Source: Mesorhizobium sp. ORS 3324
Lineage (GTDB): Bacteria > Pseudomonadota > Alphaproteobacteria > Rhizobiales > Rhizobiaceae
Length of the DNA: 64,000 bases
Direction: 5' to 3'
NCBI GenBank assembly: GCA_000824825.2
Contig: LM655175.1
Coordinates: 39,257 to 103,256, forward strand
Shown here piece by piece: positions 56,448 to 64,000 of this stretch. The translations under genes and the position numbers were made by a program. Position 1 is the first letter of the stretch; every line of letters begins with the position of its first letter. The notes below the pieces were generated by a model. It was given only the letters and a program-made list of their open reading frames with translations, ran no database searches and was not told where the DNA came from.

Positions 56448-57227
56448 ATGTTGCGGGAAATCTCCGAAGAAGTCCGCGTGAACCTCAAGGATCGGCTGCG
56501 CGAGGTGCGCCGGGTAATCCGCCGTCACCGCCATGACAGCAATCCCGCCCAAGAGCCGGAAACGGGCGCGCGTGCGCCTTTTCCACTTGGCGAGATCGAG
56601 GGCTTGTTCGGCCACGCCGTGAGCGCCTTCGATGATGCCATGACGATGGCCGAGACGCTGGTGCCGACCGAGTGGAAGGGCGGCCGTCCGGGCAGCGCCA
56701 CGCCTCGACCTCTCGGCGATTATTTCACCGCGCAAGACCCCATCGACGGCGAGCGTGCCTTCCGCCATGACGTCTATGCGCTCACCCGCGCGGTGCTGGC
56801 GCGCCGCAAGATGGGCGACGTGGTCGTGCGCGAAGCGACGTTTGCGGCAGTCCACGCCAACGTTCTGCGCGACCAGGCCCAGTCGTTCGCCCGCCTGGAG
56901 AGCGAAACCGTCCCGGCTGAACGCGTCGTGCTCGTCGCAGGGATCACCTCGAAGTTGATGCTCGAGCTGCTTCGCCATGACCCGTTGCACTCCATCGCGG
57001 GCGCAAACACGCGCCTCGATAGCGAAACGGCCATAATCTGTCTGGCCCCGGTGGCGCTTGCCTGCGGGCTGGCGACAATGGAACCGACCCCTGAGATCGA
57101 CCTTTTGGAGACGGCCGCGCTCGCCGTGGATGCTTGGCTCGACCGCATCCTGGCCGCCCTCGCCGAGAAGGATTCGCGCGGTGCGTTGACGGCGGTCCTG
57201 GCGGCGCTGCTGGCGCATTTGCCGTAG
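56448..57227 (+). CDS. Hypothetical protein divergent from the SorC regulator
   Basis: A 259-residue protein I do not recognise. It starts MLREISEEVRVNLKDRLREVRR, a basic helical stretch, then IEGLFGHAVSAFDDAMTMAETLVPTE, VYALTRAVLARRKMG, an ERVVLVAGITSKLMLELLRHD region, and a hydrophobic C-terminal half (ALAVDAWLDRILAALAE). No signal peptide; the LAPVALACGLATM stretch is the only membrane-like part. Its ATG lies inside the promoter region shared with the SorC gene, so it may be coregulated with the PTS. A dispersed repeat starts at its stop codon. Confidence 0.6.
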   Translation: MLREISEEVRVNLKDRLREVRRVIRRHRHDSNPAQEPETGARAPFPLGEIEGLFGHAVSAFDDAMTMAETLVPTEWKGGRPGSATPRPLGDYFTAQDPIDGERAFRHDVYALTRAVLARRKMGDVVVREATFAAVHANVLRDQAQSFARLESETVPAERVVLVAGITSKLMLELLRHDPLHSIAGANTRLDSETAIICLAPVALACGLATMEPTPEIDLLETAALAVDAWLDRILAALAEKDSRGALTAVLAALLAHLP

Positions 57228-57328
57228 AGCAATTCCAGGAAAAGTGTGAAACGGTTTTCCGTCCGGACTTGCGTGAAAACAAAGAGATAGAGCGGTTCGG
57301 CGTTTCCGTGAAACGGTGAACCGCTCTA
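57226..57328. repeat. Dispersed repeat after the hypothetical gene
   Basis: Begins within the stop codon of the preceding gene with AGCAATTCCAGGAAAAGTG, includes GGTTTTCCGTCCGG and ends in GGTTCGGCGTTTC/GAAACGGTGAACC-type arms. Same family as 42653-42752. Confidence 0.75.
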
Positions 57329-57346
57329 CGCGGCTTTTCCTGTTTG

Positions 57347-57406
57347 ATGCATGTCGCCAAAAAGTGCGCAGCGGTTTTGGGAGAACGACATGCGTCAAAA
57401 CAAAAA
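57347..57406. repeat. Dispersed palindrome, third copy
   Basis: ATGCATGTCG and CGACATGCGT enclose AAGTGCGCAGCGGTTTTGGG as at 15468 and 19775. It runs straight into the hairpin at 57407-57452. Confidence 0.75.
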
Positions 57407-57452
57407 CTCAAAGCGCGTCGCCTGGATCCGTTTCGACGCGACGCGCTTTGAG
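57407..57452. repeat. Hairpin that supplies the ptsI 3-prime end
   Basis: Fifteen-base arms, CTCAAAGCGCGTCGC and GCGACGCGCTTTGAG, around a 16-base loop. It exactly covers the last 14 codons and stop codon of the HPr-Enzyme I gene. The left arm and loop belong to the dispersed repeat family seen at 19775-19850. Confidence 0.65.
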
Positions 57453-59411
57453 GTTTGCGATCACTTTCTTGGCGCGTGGAATCGAGGCCGGGCTCATCGA
57501 CAGCTCGGTCAGCCCCATTTCGACGAAGCGCGGGATCAGGTCCGGCCTGCCCGCCGCCTCGCCGCACATGCCGACCATGATCCCCGCTTCCACTCCCGCT
57601 CGCGCGGTCATCTCGATCGCGGTCATCACTGCGGGATTGGCGACATCGTTTAGAGCGGCGACGGTTGGATTCAGGCGATCGGCCGCCATCACGTACTGGG
57701 TGAGATCGTTGGTGCCGATGGAGAAGAATGCGACTTCCTTCGCCAGCGCCGGCGCGACGAGGACTGCGGCCGGGGTCTCTATCATGACGCCCAGGTCGAA
57801 GCGCGCATAGGCAACGCCGTCGAGGTCGAGCTCGGCCGCGCATTCGTCGACGAGCGCCTTCGTCCGCCGCACCTCCTCGATATCCGAGACCATGGGCAGC
57901 ATGACCTTGACATTGCCGTGGATGGCGGCACGCAGCAGCGCCTTGAGCTGCGGCTTGAAGATATGAGGCCGGTCGAGGCACATGCGTATGCCACGCCAGC
58001 CCAGGAACGGGTTCTCTTCCTCCGGAAAGTCGATCGCGGTGACAGGCTTGTCGCCGCCGATGTCGAGCGTGCGCACGATCACCCGGTAGGGGGCGAAAGC
58101 CTTGGCGAGCGCGGCATAGGTCTCGGCCTGCATATCCTCGGAAGGAAGGTGCATGTGGCGCATGAACAAAAGCTCGGTGCGGAACAGGCCAACCCCCATG
58201 GCGCCGGCTGCCTTGGCGGCTTCGATCTCCTCCAGCGATCCGAGATTGGCGGCCACCTCGATGACCGTGCCGTCGGCACGCTTGGGGGTGAAGGACTGGA
58301 AGCCCGCGAGGGCCGCGCGTTCCTTTTCCGCCGCCGACATGCGCTGTTCGAACTCGGCGCGGATTCGCTGGTCAGGATCGGCGAAGATGCGCCCGGCATG
58401 ACCGTCGACGGCGATCTCCCGGGCATCCTTCAAAGCCATAACCTGATCGCCGACACCCAGAACGGCCGGGATGCCGTGCGAGCGCGCGATGATGGCCACA
58501 TGCGACGTGGCCCCACCCTTTCCGCAGACAACGGCGCCTATGCGTTTCAGCGGCGCGCGGGCGAGGTCCCACGCGCCGATGTCCTCGGCGACCAGCACGG
58601 CTCCTTCCTGGATGGAAGCCAGGTCGACCTCGTCCTGACCGAGCAAGGCGAGGCAGATTTGGCGTCCGACAGCCTCGACATCGTCGGCCCGGGCATTGAG
58701 ATACGTGTCTTCGACGTTGCCGAATTCGGCAGCCGTCTTCGCCGCGGCAGCCACAACTGCCGAGACCGCATCGAAACCCTCGCGTATGGAAGCTTCAATG
58801 TCGCCGACCAGCGTCTCGTCGGCCGCGATGTCACGCAGGGCGGCGACAATGCCCCTGTCACCGCCGGCAAGCCCCTCATCGGCCAGCGCGGCATCCATGC
58901 GTGCTTGCACGGCGGCGATCGCCGCCCGCAGACGCTCGATCTCGGTTTCGATCTGATCCGGCAAAAGGCTTTGCGCGCTTGGGACGATCTGCGCCGGGAA
59001 ATGCGCGAATACGGGACCGAGATGAACGCCTTCGCTCGCCGCCACGCCGCGCAGCCCCTCGCCTTCCGTTGCGGCGTCCGGCGCCGGTTCTGCCGGACGC
59101 ACGGCCTCGGGTTGAGGCGGCGCGGCCTCGGATTGAGCACCGCTTTCCTCCAGGCCTGCGTGTGGATTTTCCAGATAGCCGATAAGCGCCTCGACCGCTT
59201 CGATCGCGTCCGCTCCGTCAGCCCTGACCGTCACCTCGTCGTTCTCCTTGACCGCCAGGAGCATCAATTTGACGGAGCTCTTCGCACTGACGGTCTTGCC
59301 GCCCTTCACGATCTCCACCTCGGACTCGAAGCTCTTCGCGAGCTTGACGAACCGCGTCGCCGGACGGGCATGCAGGCCTTCGTGCACTCTGACGATCGTC
59401 GAGCGTTCCAT
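57408..59411 (-). CDS. ptsI: HPr-Enzyme I fusion (PEP-protein phosphotransferase)
   Basis: 667 residues in two parts. An HPr domain (1-85) has HEGLHARPATRFVKLA with phospho-His14 and a Ser46-like site in SAKSSVKLMLL. A Pro/Ala/Glu linker (about 88-118) leads to Enzyme I (120-667) with GGATSHVAIIARSHGIPA (phospho-His304), GLFRTELLFM for PEP, GIRMCLDRP, and GMCGEAAGRPD with the C-terminal active Cys. Both general PTS proteins come as one chain, last gene of the gutM-EIIC-EIIB-EIIA-ptsI unit. Its final 15 codons, including the stop, lie in a repeat hairpin. Confidence 0.94.
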   Translation of the reverse strand: MERSTIVRVHEGLHARPATRFVKLAKSFESEVEIVKGGKTVSAKSSVKLMLLAVKENDEVTVRADGADAIEAVEALIGYLENPHAGLEESGAQSEAAPPQPEAVRPAEPAPDAATEGEGLRGVAASEGVHLGPVFAHFPAQIVPSAQSLLPDQIETEIERLRAAIAAVQARMDAALADEGLAGGDRGIVAALRDIAADETLVGDIEASIREGFDAVSAVVAAAAKTAAEFGNVEDTYLNARADDVEAVGRQICLALLGQDEVDLASIQEGAVLVAEDIGAWDLARAPLKRIGAVVCGKGGATSHVAIIARSHGIPAVLGVGDQVMALKDAREIAVDGHAGRIFADPDQRIRAEFEQRMSAAEKERAALAGFQSFTPKRADGTVIEVAANLGSLEEIEAAKAAGAMGVGLFRTELLFMRHMHLPSEDMQAETYAALAKAFAPYRVIVRTLDIGGDKPVTAIDFPEEENPFLGWRGIRMCLDRPHIFKPQLKALLRAAIHGNVKVMLPMVSDIEEVRRTKALVDECAAELDLDGVAYARFDLGVMIETPAAVLVAPALAKEVAFFSIGTNDLTQYVMAADRLNPTVAALNDVANPAVMTAIEMTARAGVEAGIMVGMCGEAAGRPDLIPRFVEMGLTELSMSPASIPRAKKVIANLKARRVETDPGDAL

Positions 59412-59458
59412 CTTCCTACCTTATCAGATCAGCCGTTCGGCTCGCTGGAAGGCCGCTG

Positions 59459-59836
59459 TCAAGCGGCGATGATGATCCACGCGTCCGTCTTCAGCGCCGC
59501 GACCAACGCGTCGCCATCGACCTCGGTTGCGCAGATCTCGCCAGGACGCTCGGCTTCACCGGCTCCATTGAAGGAGATCACCACGTGGCCGATCTCGCAA
59601 ACCTTCGCCCAGGCGCTTTCGCCGACCGCGGTGACTTTGGCCGTCACCGGGCCGACCGTGATCGACGCGCCGATCTGGGGCGCATCGATGCTGGGGCCTT
59701 GGACGGGATCGTGCAGCACCGAGACCTCGGCCAGCTCAGGCGGCGAGCCATCCGCGAACAGGATGACGACGCCGCCCTCCGCGAGGTCCGCCACTTCGGG
59801 TCCTACTGCGGTTACCCGCGTTTCCAACAGAACCAT
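59459..59836 (-). CDS. srlB: PTS glucitol/sorbitol-specific EIIA component
   Basis: A 125-residue single-domain protein. LAEVSVLHDPVQG holds His42, the probable phosphorylated residue, at the place of the E. coli SrlB His. VTAVGESAWAKVCEIGHVVISF then NGAGEAERPGEI is the conserved core of the EIIA-Gut family. It takes the phosphoryl group from the HPr domain and passes it to EIIB. It lies between EIIB (28 bases) and ptsI (47 bases). Confidence 0.92.
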   Translation of the reverse strand: MVLLETRVTAVGPEVADLAEGGVVILFADGSPPELAEVSVLHDPVQGPSIDAPQIGASITVGPVTAKVTAVGESAWAKVCEIGHVVISFNGAGEAERPGEICATEVDGDALVAALKTDAWIIIAA

Positions 59837-59864
59837 GATGCGGCGAACCTCCTTGTTATTGTGA

Positions 59865-60875
59865 TCAAAGCACGAGCAGGCTGAAGACCCAGGCGATCAG
59901 CACGGACACGGGTCCCATGATCTGACGGCTGATGAGCACGGCCGGCACGCCGATCTCGATGGTCTTGGGCTTGGCCTCCCCGAGCGCCAGGCCGACCGGC
60001 ACGAAATCGCAACCGACCTGGGTGTTGTAGGCGAAGAGAGCGGGAAGGGCCATCGCCGGCGCGATGGTGCCATTGGCAATCTGGGGACCGATGATGGCCA
60101 CGCCGATCACCTGCGCAATGACCGCGCCCGGCCCGAGGATGGGGGACAGGAACGGCAGACCGCAGATCGCCGAGATGATGATGAGGCCGACGATATTGTT
60201 GGCCAGCGGCCCCATCGGCTGCGCGAGAACGTCGCCGATGCCCGTATAGAGGATCAGGCCGATCAGCATGGTCACGAAGGCCATGAACGGCAGGACGTTG
60301 CGAACGACCTGGTCGATGGTGCGACGGCCGGCGTTGAAGAAGATGCCGACAACCCGGCCCATGACGCGGCCGATCGCGCTGATGAGGCCGACCAGCCCGC
60401 CGCCTTCGGCCGCCGGTGCTGCTGCCGCGGCTTTGACCGCTGCCGAATCCGTAAGTCTTGTATTCATCGCTGCCGCCCCTCCGGCTTTTGTTGTTGGCTC
60501 CGAGCCGTCAGCCATCGAGACGTTGGCCGGCTTGACGCCAGAGACATAGATGTCTTCCGTGATGAATTGAGCCAGCGGGCCAGCCTGGCCGACCGGTGTC
60601 AGGTTGACAGTCGGTATCCGTTTGCGCGGATAGACCCCGCAGCGGGCGGTGCCGCCGCAGTCGACCACGACCACGGCCATTTCGCCTTCGATCGGCGGCG
60701 ACTTGAAGCCGTCGACGGCTTCGGCCCCGGTCATTTCGGCGATCAGGGCAGCCACCGGATGGATGCCTCCGCCGGTGACGGAGACGACCTTGTTGCGCTG
60801 GTCGGTGGGCTCGATGACCAGTGGGCCGCCCCAGCCGCCGGGACCCTTGGAGATCTTTACGGGCTTGTATGCCAT
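59865..60875 (-). CDS. srlE: PTS glucitol/sorbitol-specific EIIB component
   Basis: A 336-residue protein. Its soluble N-terminal EIIB domain has SKGPGGWGGPLVIEP and VVVVDCGGTARCGVYPRKRI, where Cys73 is the phosphorylated residue in the conserved DCGGT context. GPLAQFITEDIYVSGVKP ends that domain. A Ala/Gly linker and a C-terminal membrane domain (about 170-336, four to five helices) follow, matching the SrlE (EIIB-C) layout. It receives phosphate from EIIA and forms the transporter with EIIC. Confidence 0.94.
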   Translation of the reverse strand: MAYKPVKISKGPGGWGGPLVIEPTDQRNKVVSVTGGGIHPVAALIAEMTGAEAVDGFKSPPIEGEMAVVVVDCGGTARCGVYPRKRIPTVNLTPVGQAGPLAQFITEDIYVSGVKPANVSMADGSEPTTKAGGAAAMNTRLTDSAAVKAAAAAPAAEGGGLVGLISAIGRVMGRVVGIFFNAGRRTIDQVVRNVLPFMAFVTMLIGLILYTGIGDVLAQPMGPLANNIVGLIIISAICGLPFLSPILGPGAVIAQVIGVAIIGPQIANGTIAPAMALPALFAYNTQVGCDFVPVGLALGEAKPKTIEIGVPAVLISRQIMGPVSVLIAWVFSLLVL

Positions 60876-60896
60876 GACGCGTCCTCCCCAACTCGC

Positions 60897-61655
60897 TCAG
60901 AGTTCCACGCCCTGGCGGCGTGCCATCAAGGCGGTGATGCGTTCGGTCAGGATGCCCTTGAACAAGATGACGATGAGGCCGACGATCGCGTACCAGATGG
61001 CCACCTTGATGTGGTATCCGGAGACGACCGCGCCCTTCTTCTCAAGCTCCAGCAGAGCGACGAGCACGCCGCCCCAGACGAAGTATTCGCCGGGGTTGAT
61101 GTGCGGGAAGAGGCCGAGCGGCGGGTGCACATACGACACAGCCGAATCGTAGAAAGCTGGCTTGTGCTTCTCCTCCAGGAACGAGCCGAAGGTGTAGGCC
61201 ATCGGGTTGGTGAGGAAGAAGACCGACAGCAGCGGCAGCACCGTATAGCGGGTCACCGACCACTTTCCGGCGCCGCGAGCGACGCCATGGACCCGCTCCT
61301 CGCCGACCAGCTCGGTCACGGCATAGAATGCGGTCATCAGGACGACCAGCGTCGGGATGATTCCCGTGACGAAACCGGCGAAGACCTCGCCGCCCTTCTG
61401 GAATATGCCGATGAAGTACTTGCCGGCGGCGGTAAGCCAGCCGAGCTGCTCTTCCTTCGGCACCTCCTTCAGCTTCTCCCTGAACTGATCGACGGTCATC
61501 GGGGCGTTGTCAGCCACCTGGACCACATAGTGGTCGACGGCGTGCTGTCCTACCTGGAAGCCACGGAATACAGCATCCGAAGCCGTCACGCCTGCCACGT
61601 GCAGGTGTTGGGCGGCCATGTCGGCATGCTGCGCCAACAATGAAAGTATCGACAT
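60897..61655 (-). CDS. srlA: PTS glucitol/sorbitol-specific EIIC component
   Basis: A 252-residue membrane protein with four to six hydrophobic segments. AEHGADKFIGLFQ-type motif is replaced here by AAGKYFIGIFQKGGEVFAG; LVGEERVHGVAR, LTNPMAYTFGSFLEEKHK and PPLGLFPHINPGEYFVWGGV are EIIC-Gut hallmarks. The start at 61655 follows GGAGGAG. It forms the substrate channel with EIIB. It lies 51 bases after gutM and 21 before EIIB. Confidence 0.92.
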   Translation of the reverse strand: MSILSLLAQHADMAAQHLHVAGVTASDAVFRGFQVGQHAVDHYVVQVADNAPMTVDQFREKLKEVPKEEQLGWLTAAGKYFIGIFQKGGEVFAGFVTGIIPTLVVLMTAFYAVTELVGEERVHGVARGAGKWSVTRYTVLPLLSVFFLTNPMAYTFGSFLEEKHKPAFYDSAVSYVHPPLGLFPHINPGEYFVWGGVLVALLELEKKGAVVSGYHIKVAIWYAIVGLIVILFKGILTERITALMARRQGVEL

Positions 61656-61706
61656 TTCTCCTCCTTGCACGCTCGACCCGAGTCCCAGCCGGCGAGCGGC
61701 GTTGCT

Positions 61707-62144
61707 TTATGCGCTGGCGGCGCTCAAGCCGGACAAGCCCGGCTGCCTCCCTGGCTCGGACCGGGTACGGTCGATCTGTTCGATCGCTCGTTTCACGGCC
61801 TTGGCCACACCGGGTTCCCCCTCTCCCAAGATCGCAGGATTGGACCGGAGCTGATCGAGGGTTTTTCCCTCGGATGGTTCGTGTCTCTTGAACTTCGTGA
61901 ATACCGAACGGCCGTTCATGACGATCAGCCGGCGCACGATCAGGTCAGGCGTGACCACGATCAGCACGATGGTGCCTTTGGACAGCCGACCTCTGGTGTT
62001 GCCAGCGCCGACGAACCCGTCATTGTATTTGTCGGTGATACCACTGAGCACGTCGGAGTAGTGGCGCATCTGCAGCCAGACACCCAACGACTGAAGAGCC
62101 CAGACGAACCCTAGCAGCAGCAATCCCCATTGCCAGATCGCCAT
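61707..62144 (-). CDS. gutM: GutM-type glucitol operon activator
   Basis: A 145-residue protein with one N-terminal membrane helix (IWQWGLLLLGFVWALQSLG), then WLQMRHYSDVLSGI, TRGRLSKGTIVLIVVTPD and a basic C-terminal part. This matches GutM (glucitol operon activator) in length and layout; how a membrane protein activates the operon is unclear even in E. coli. The start at 62144 follows GGAGGAGG. It is the first gene of the PTS unit. Confidence 0.88.
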   Translation of the reverse strand: MAIWQWGLLLLGFVWALQSLGVWLQMRHYSDVLSGITDKYNDGFVGAGNTRGRLSKGTIVLIVVTPDLIVRRLIVMNGRSVFTKFKRHEPSEGKTLDQLRSNPAILGEGEPGVAKAVKRAIEQIDRTRSEPGRQPGLSGLSAASA

Positions 62145-62204
62145 TTGGGCCTCCTCCCCAACCAGCCGGTAAACTGCCGGCCGACATGCGATTTGTATCC
62201 GAGT

Positions 62205-62243
62205 TAGAGAACATTTGTTTTCTTCGCTGTCAATATGTATAAT
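62205..62243. promoter_or_regulatory. Divergent promoter region, gutM and hypothetical gene
   Basis: TATAAT at 62238-62243 faces the plus-strand gene. On the minus strand a perfect TTGACA (62233-62228) has a weak TCTCTA 17 bases on (62210-62205) for gutM. TATTGAC also occurs in the 56364-56372 promoter, possibly a shared operator part. Confidence 0.4.
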
Positions 62244-62326
62244 TTTGCCGGCGCGAGGGATGCCGCTGTTTTTGGACAGGGGCCGCGCTATGGTAGCCTT
62301 GCCGGGGAACCGAAGGCTGACGCACG

Positions 62327-62977
62327 ATGGAACGCGCAATGGATCTACGGCTGAAGGACGAACTGGCGACGATTCCGGATCTCGGTCACCGATTGCGGCA
62401 GCTTCGCTGGTTCCGCGCGGCGTTTCTCGCCACTTCCAAGTCCGTGACGGCCGCATACGGGGTCAAATTCCAGGTCGACGACGCCAAGCTGGCAAGGGCG
62501 TTTCTCGACTGGGCCGAGATAATGGACAAGCAAAAGGGCCTGGCCACCATCGACCGGGCGGATTTCATCATCTTCGCCGCAGGCCTGGCGCTGCGCGAAC
62601 TGATTCGCCAGAACCCGGTCAAGGCTCCGCTCCCTGAGATCCGCCCCGAACTGCCGGCTGCGGACGCTTCCATGGCGGAGATCGTGCGCTTCTGGCCCGA
62701 GGGGTTCCTTTATACGAACTTCTGTGTGGCGGCGATCTCGGCGGTCTACGAGCAGGAGTTCGGCAGGGCACCCACCATCGATGCCTCTGCGGACGATCTG
62801 CGCACCTGGTGGTCGTACCGCGAGAACGCCACCGAGGTGCCTGCCTACGCAGTGGCCTTTCTCGACCGCTTTCTCGGCGGCGAGCCAAACTGGGTGTTCC
62901 CCGACAACGCATATGCGCGACAGGCGATGCGCCTCGCGCTGGACGCAGCGGAAAGACAAGGCATCGCCAAGTCGTAG
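62327..62977 (+). CDS. Hypothetical protein divergent from gutM
   Basis: A 216-residue soluble protein of unknown function. LGHRLRQLRWFRAAFLATSKS, FQVDDAKLARAFLDWAEIM, ADFIIFAAGLALRELI, IVRFWPEGFLYTNFCVAAISAVYEQE and DLRTWWSYRENATEVPAYAV are distinctive. I do not recognise a domain. It is followed after 29 bases by a HAD phosphatase on the same strand and shares the control region with the PTS operon, so it is probably part of the polyol system. An in-frame ATG at 62339 is an alternative start. Confidence 0.65.
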   Translation: MERAMDLRLKDELATIPDLGHRLRQLRWFRAAFLATSKSVTAAYGVKFQVDDAKLARAFLDWAEIMDKQKGLATIDRADFIIFAAGLALRELIRQNPVKAPLPEIRPELPAADASMAEIVRFWPEGFLYTNFCVAAISAVYEQEFGRAPTIDASADDLRTWWSYRENATEVPAYAVAFLDRFLGGEPNWVFPDNAYARQAMRLALDAAERQGIAKS

Positions 62978-63006
62978 CGATATTTGGAACTGAAGGAATT
63001 GCCGGC

Positions 63007-63681
63007 GTGACCGACATGGGACTGATCATATTCGACTGCGACGGCGTTCTCGTCGACAGCGAGCCCCTGGCCGCGCAGGCCTATGAACGCGTCTATGAGA
63101 AACACGGCATGCCCGGCGTGCACGACGGCATCATCGCGCAGTGCATCGGCATGAAGCAGGCCGATATCATCGCGAAGATCCGCGACCTCACAGGCCACCA
63201 GTTTCCCGACCACGCCCATGACGACATCTGGGCCGAGACCAAGGCACTGTTTACCGAAGCGCTGATGCCGACGCGCGAGCTTGCGTCCTTCCTGGAGCGG
63301 CTGACGCTGCCGCGCTGCGTGGCCTCCTCGTCATCGATCGAGCGCATCCGCCACAGCCTTGCTGTGACAGGACTGGACCGTTTCTTCGGCGAGGCCATCT
63401 TCTCCTCGTCCATGGTCAAGCGCGGCAAACCTGCTCCGGACATATTCCTCTACGCGGCCGAGAAGATGGGCATAGAGCCATCCAGGTGTGTGGTGATTGA
63501 GGATTCACACTTCGGCGTGGAAGGAGCCGTGGCAGCCGGGATGACCGCAATCGGGTATACAGGCGGTGGCCACAGCTATCCCGAACACGGGCAGCGTCTG
63601 GTTTCCCACGGGGCGGCGATCGCCTGCGCAAGCTGGACGGAGATCGGCGCCTATCTGGGCGAGATCGTCATGGCAGCGTAG
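63007..63681 (+). CDS. HAD-family sugar phosphatase or phosphomutase-like protein
   Basis: 224 residues. The HAD motifs are IIFDCDGVLVDSEP (I), CVASSSSIERI (II), MVKRGKPAPDIFLYAAEKM (III) and VIEDSHFGVEGAVAAGM (IV), with a helical cap in between, as in the phosphoglycolate phosphatase/beta-phosphoglucomutase branch. Substrate could be a sugar- or polyol-phosphate produced by the neighbouring PTS; that is inference. GTG at 63007 (with AAGGAA upstream) or ATG at 63016 start the protein. Confidence 0.9.
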   Translation: MTDMGLIIFDCDGVLVDSEPLAAQAYERVYEKHGMPGVHDGIIAQCIGMKQADIIAKIRDLTGHQFPDHAHDDIWAETKALFTEALMPTRELASFLERLTLPRCVASSSSIERIRHSLAVTGLDRFFGEAIFSSSMVKRGKPAPDIFLYAAEKMGIEPSRCVVIEDSHFGVEGAVAAGMTAIGYTGGGHSYPEHGQRLVSHGAAIACASWTEIGAYLGEIVMAA

Positions 63682-63710
63682 AGCAGAAATTTCACCGGTC
63701 GGCTATGTTT

Positions 63711-63847
63711 GCCTTGGCAACTCGCATGCCTTGGAGATGACGAGGTTGGGAGAGCTTCGGCCAATCCCCGGCGCTTGCGCTGATTTCATGGAAATGAACG
63801 GCGAAAATCTTGCCCGCCGACAAGACTGCAACCTTTCAGAATCCCCG
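63711..63847 (-). repeat. Dispersed intergenic repeat, right copy
   Basis: Matches 3569-3902 in inverted orientation but without the nested palindrome. It lies in the 176-base gap between the convergent HAD and dihydrolipoamide acyltransferase genes, and nothing else is seen there. Confidence 0.75.
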
Positions 63848-63857
63848 TGCCGAGGAA

Positions 63858-64000
63858 CTACACCAGCATGCCCATCGGGTTTTCGATGATGCGCTTGAAG
63901 GCGCCGAGCAGCTCGGCGCCGAGCGCGCCGTCGACGGCACGGTGATCGGTGGACAGCGTCACCGACATCACGGTGGCGGTCTTGATCGCGCCTTGTCTGA
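63858..64000 (-). CDS. Dihydrolipoamide acyltransferase (E2), C-terminal end
   Basis: The last 46 or so codons of a gene that continues past the window. ATVMSVTLSTDHRAVDGA contains the HRxxDG active site of lipoamide acyltransferases, and ELLGAFKRIIENPMGMLV is the usual C-terminus of alphaproteobacterial pyruvate dehydrogenase E2 (pdhC). The pyruvate rather than 2-oxoglutarate assignment is likely but based on this short end only. Stop is TAG at 63860-63858. Confidence 0.88.
   Translation of the reverse strand, partial: RQGAIKTATVMSVTLSTDHRAVDGALGAELLGAFKRIIENPMGMLV

Noticed and set aside
57918..59864. A 648-codon plus-strand frame opposite HPr-Enzyme I
   Set aside because: The minus strand carries all PTS active-site residues; the plus frame is low-complexity antisense.
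42558..63857. Genomic island integrated at tRNA-Arg
   Set aside because: No integrase follows the tRNA and I found no repeat of its 3-prime end near 63700; the change in gene content alone is not enough.
1..64000. CRISPR arrays, transposase genes and phage modules
   Set aside because: No regularly spaced direct repeats, DDE-type transposase or phage structural gene was seen in any frame.

Overview
The window reads as chromosomal DNA of a high-GC alphaproteobacterium of the order Rhizobiales, most likely Mesorhizobium or a close relative. Supporting signs are DUF2125, DUF3108 and DUF1194 proteins, a SAM-II riboswitch before metX, cobST beside a C-terminal J-domain protein and bolA, GGAAC-N16-nGTT (EcfG-type) promoters, and dispersed palindromic repeats of the kind common in that genus. 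The species assignment is inference.

Positions 1-42650 are mostly housekeeping. In order: a frameshifted aldo/keto reductase, a ChaC-type cyclotransferase, a DUF2125/PfkB pair, hisC-tyrC, a riboswitch-controlled metX followed by metW, two glycosyltransferases, a secreted DUF1194 protein, an ABC transporter and a methyltransferase. Then come gloB, a cupin, lysoplasmalogenase, a DMT exporter, a DUF3108 protein, and rpmB followed by a candidate preQ1-I riboswitch and yhhQ. Next are a GT-C-like membrane protein beside the remains of a phytase-like esterase, cobS-cobT, a J-domain gene and bolA. The prkA-yeaH-spoVR stress operon follows, then aroK-aroB and a CorC-like gene without its DUF21 domain, xerD, accA, an L,D-transpeptidase, a TusA-like protein, a CobW GTPase, a D,D-carboxypeptidase, an M20 hydrolase and tRNA-Arg(CCU).

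Positions 42827-55127 hold a complete selenocysteine system with its client enzyme. On the minus strand are fdnG (in-frame UGA as Sec200, followed by a SECIS-like hairpin), fdnH, fdnI, fdhE, selA, a Sel1-repeat gene, selB and tRNA-Sec; selD is divergent. The selB frame runs through the whole tRNA-Sec gene. Insertion of selenocysteine, its synthesis and its main user (periplasmic formate dehydrogenase-N) are therefore all encoded within about 11 kb.

Positions 55266-63681 hold a self-contained glucitol-family phosphotransferase system, which is unusual for Rhizobiales since they normally keep only the regulatory PTS-Ntr. It has gutM, EIIC, EIIB, EIIA and a fused HPr-Enzyme I, a SorC-type regulator, a HAD phosphatase and two genes I do not recognise. 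No polyol-phosphate dehydrogenase is present, so the substrate and its fate are open. This is the best candidate here for something undescribed.

The window ends in the last codons of a dihydrolipoamide acyltransferase. Copies of one dispersed repeat lie in opposite orientation near both ends, and the left copy carries a nested palindromic insertion. No CRISPR array, transposase gene or phage module was seen.
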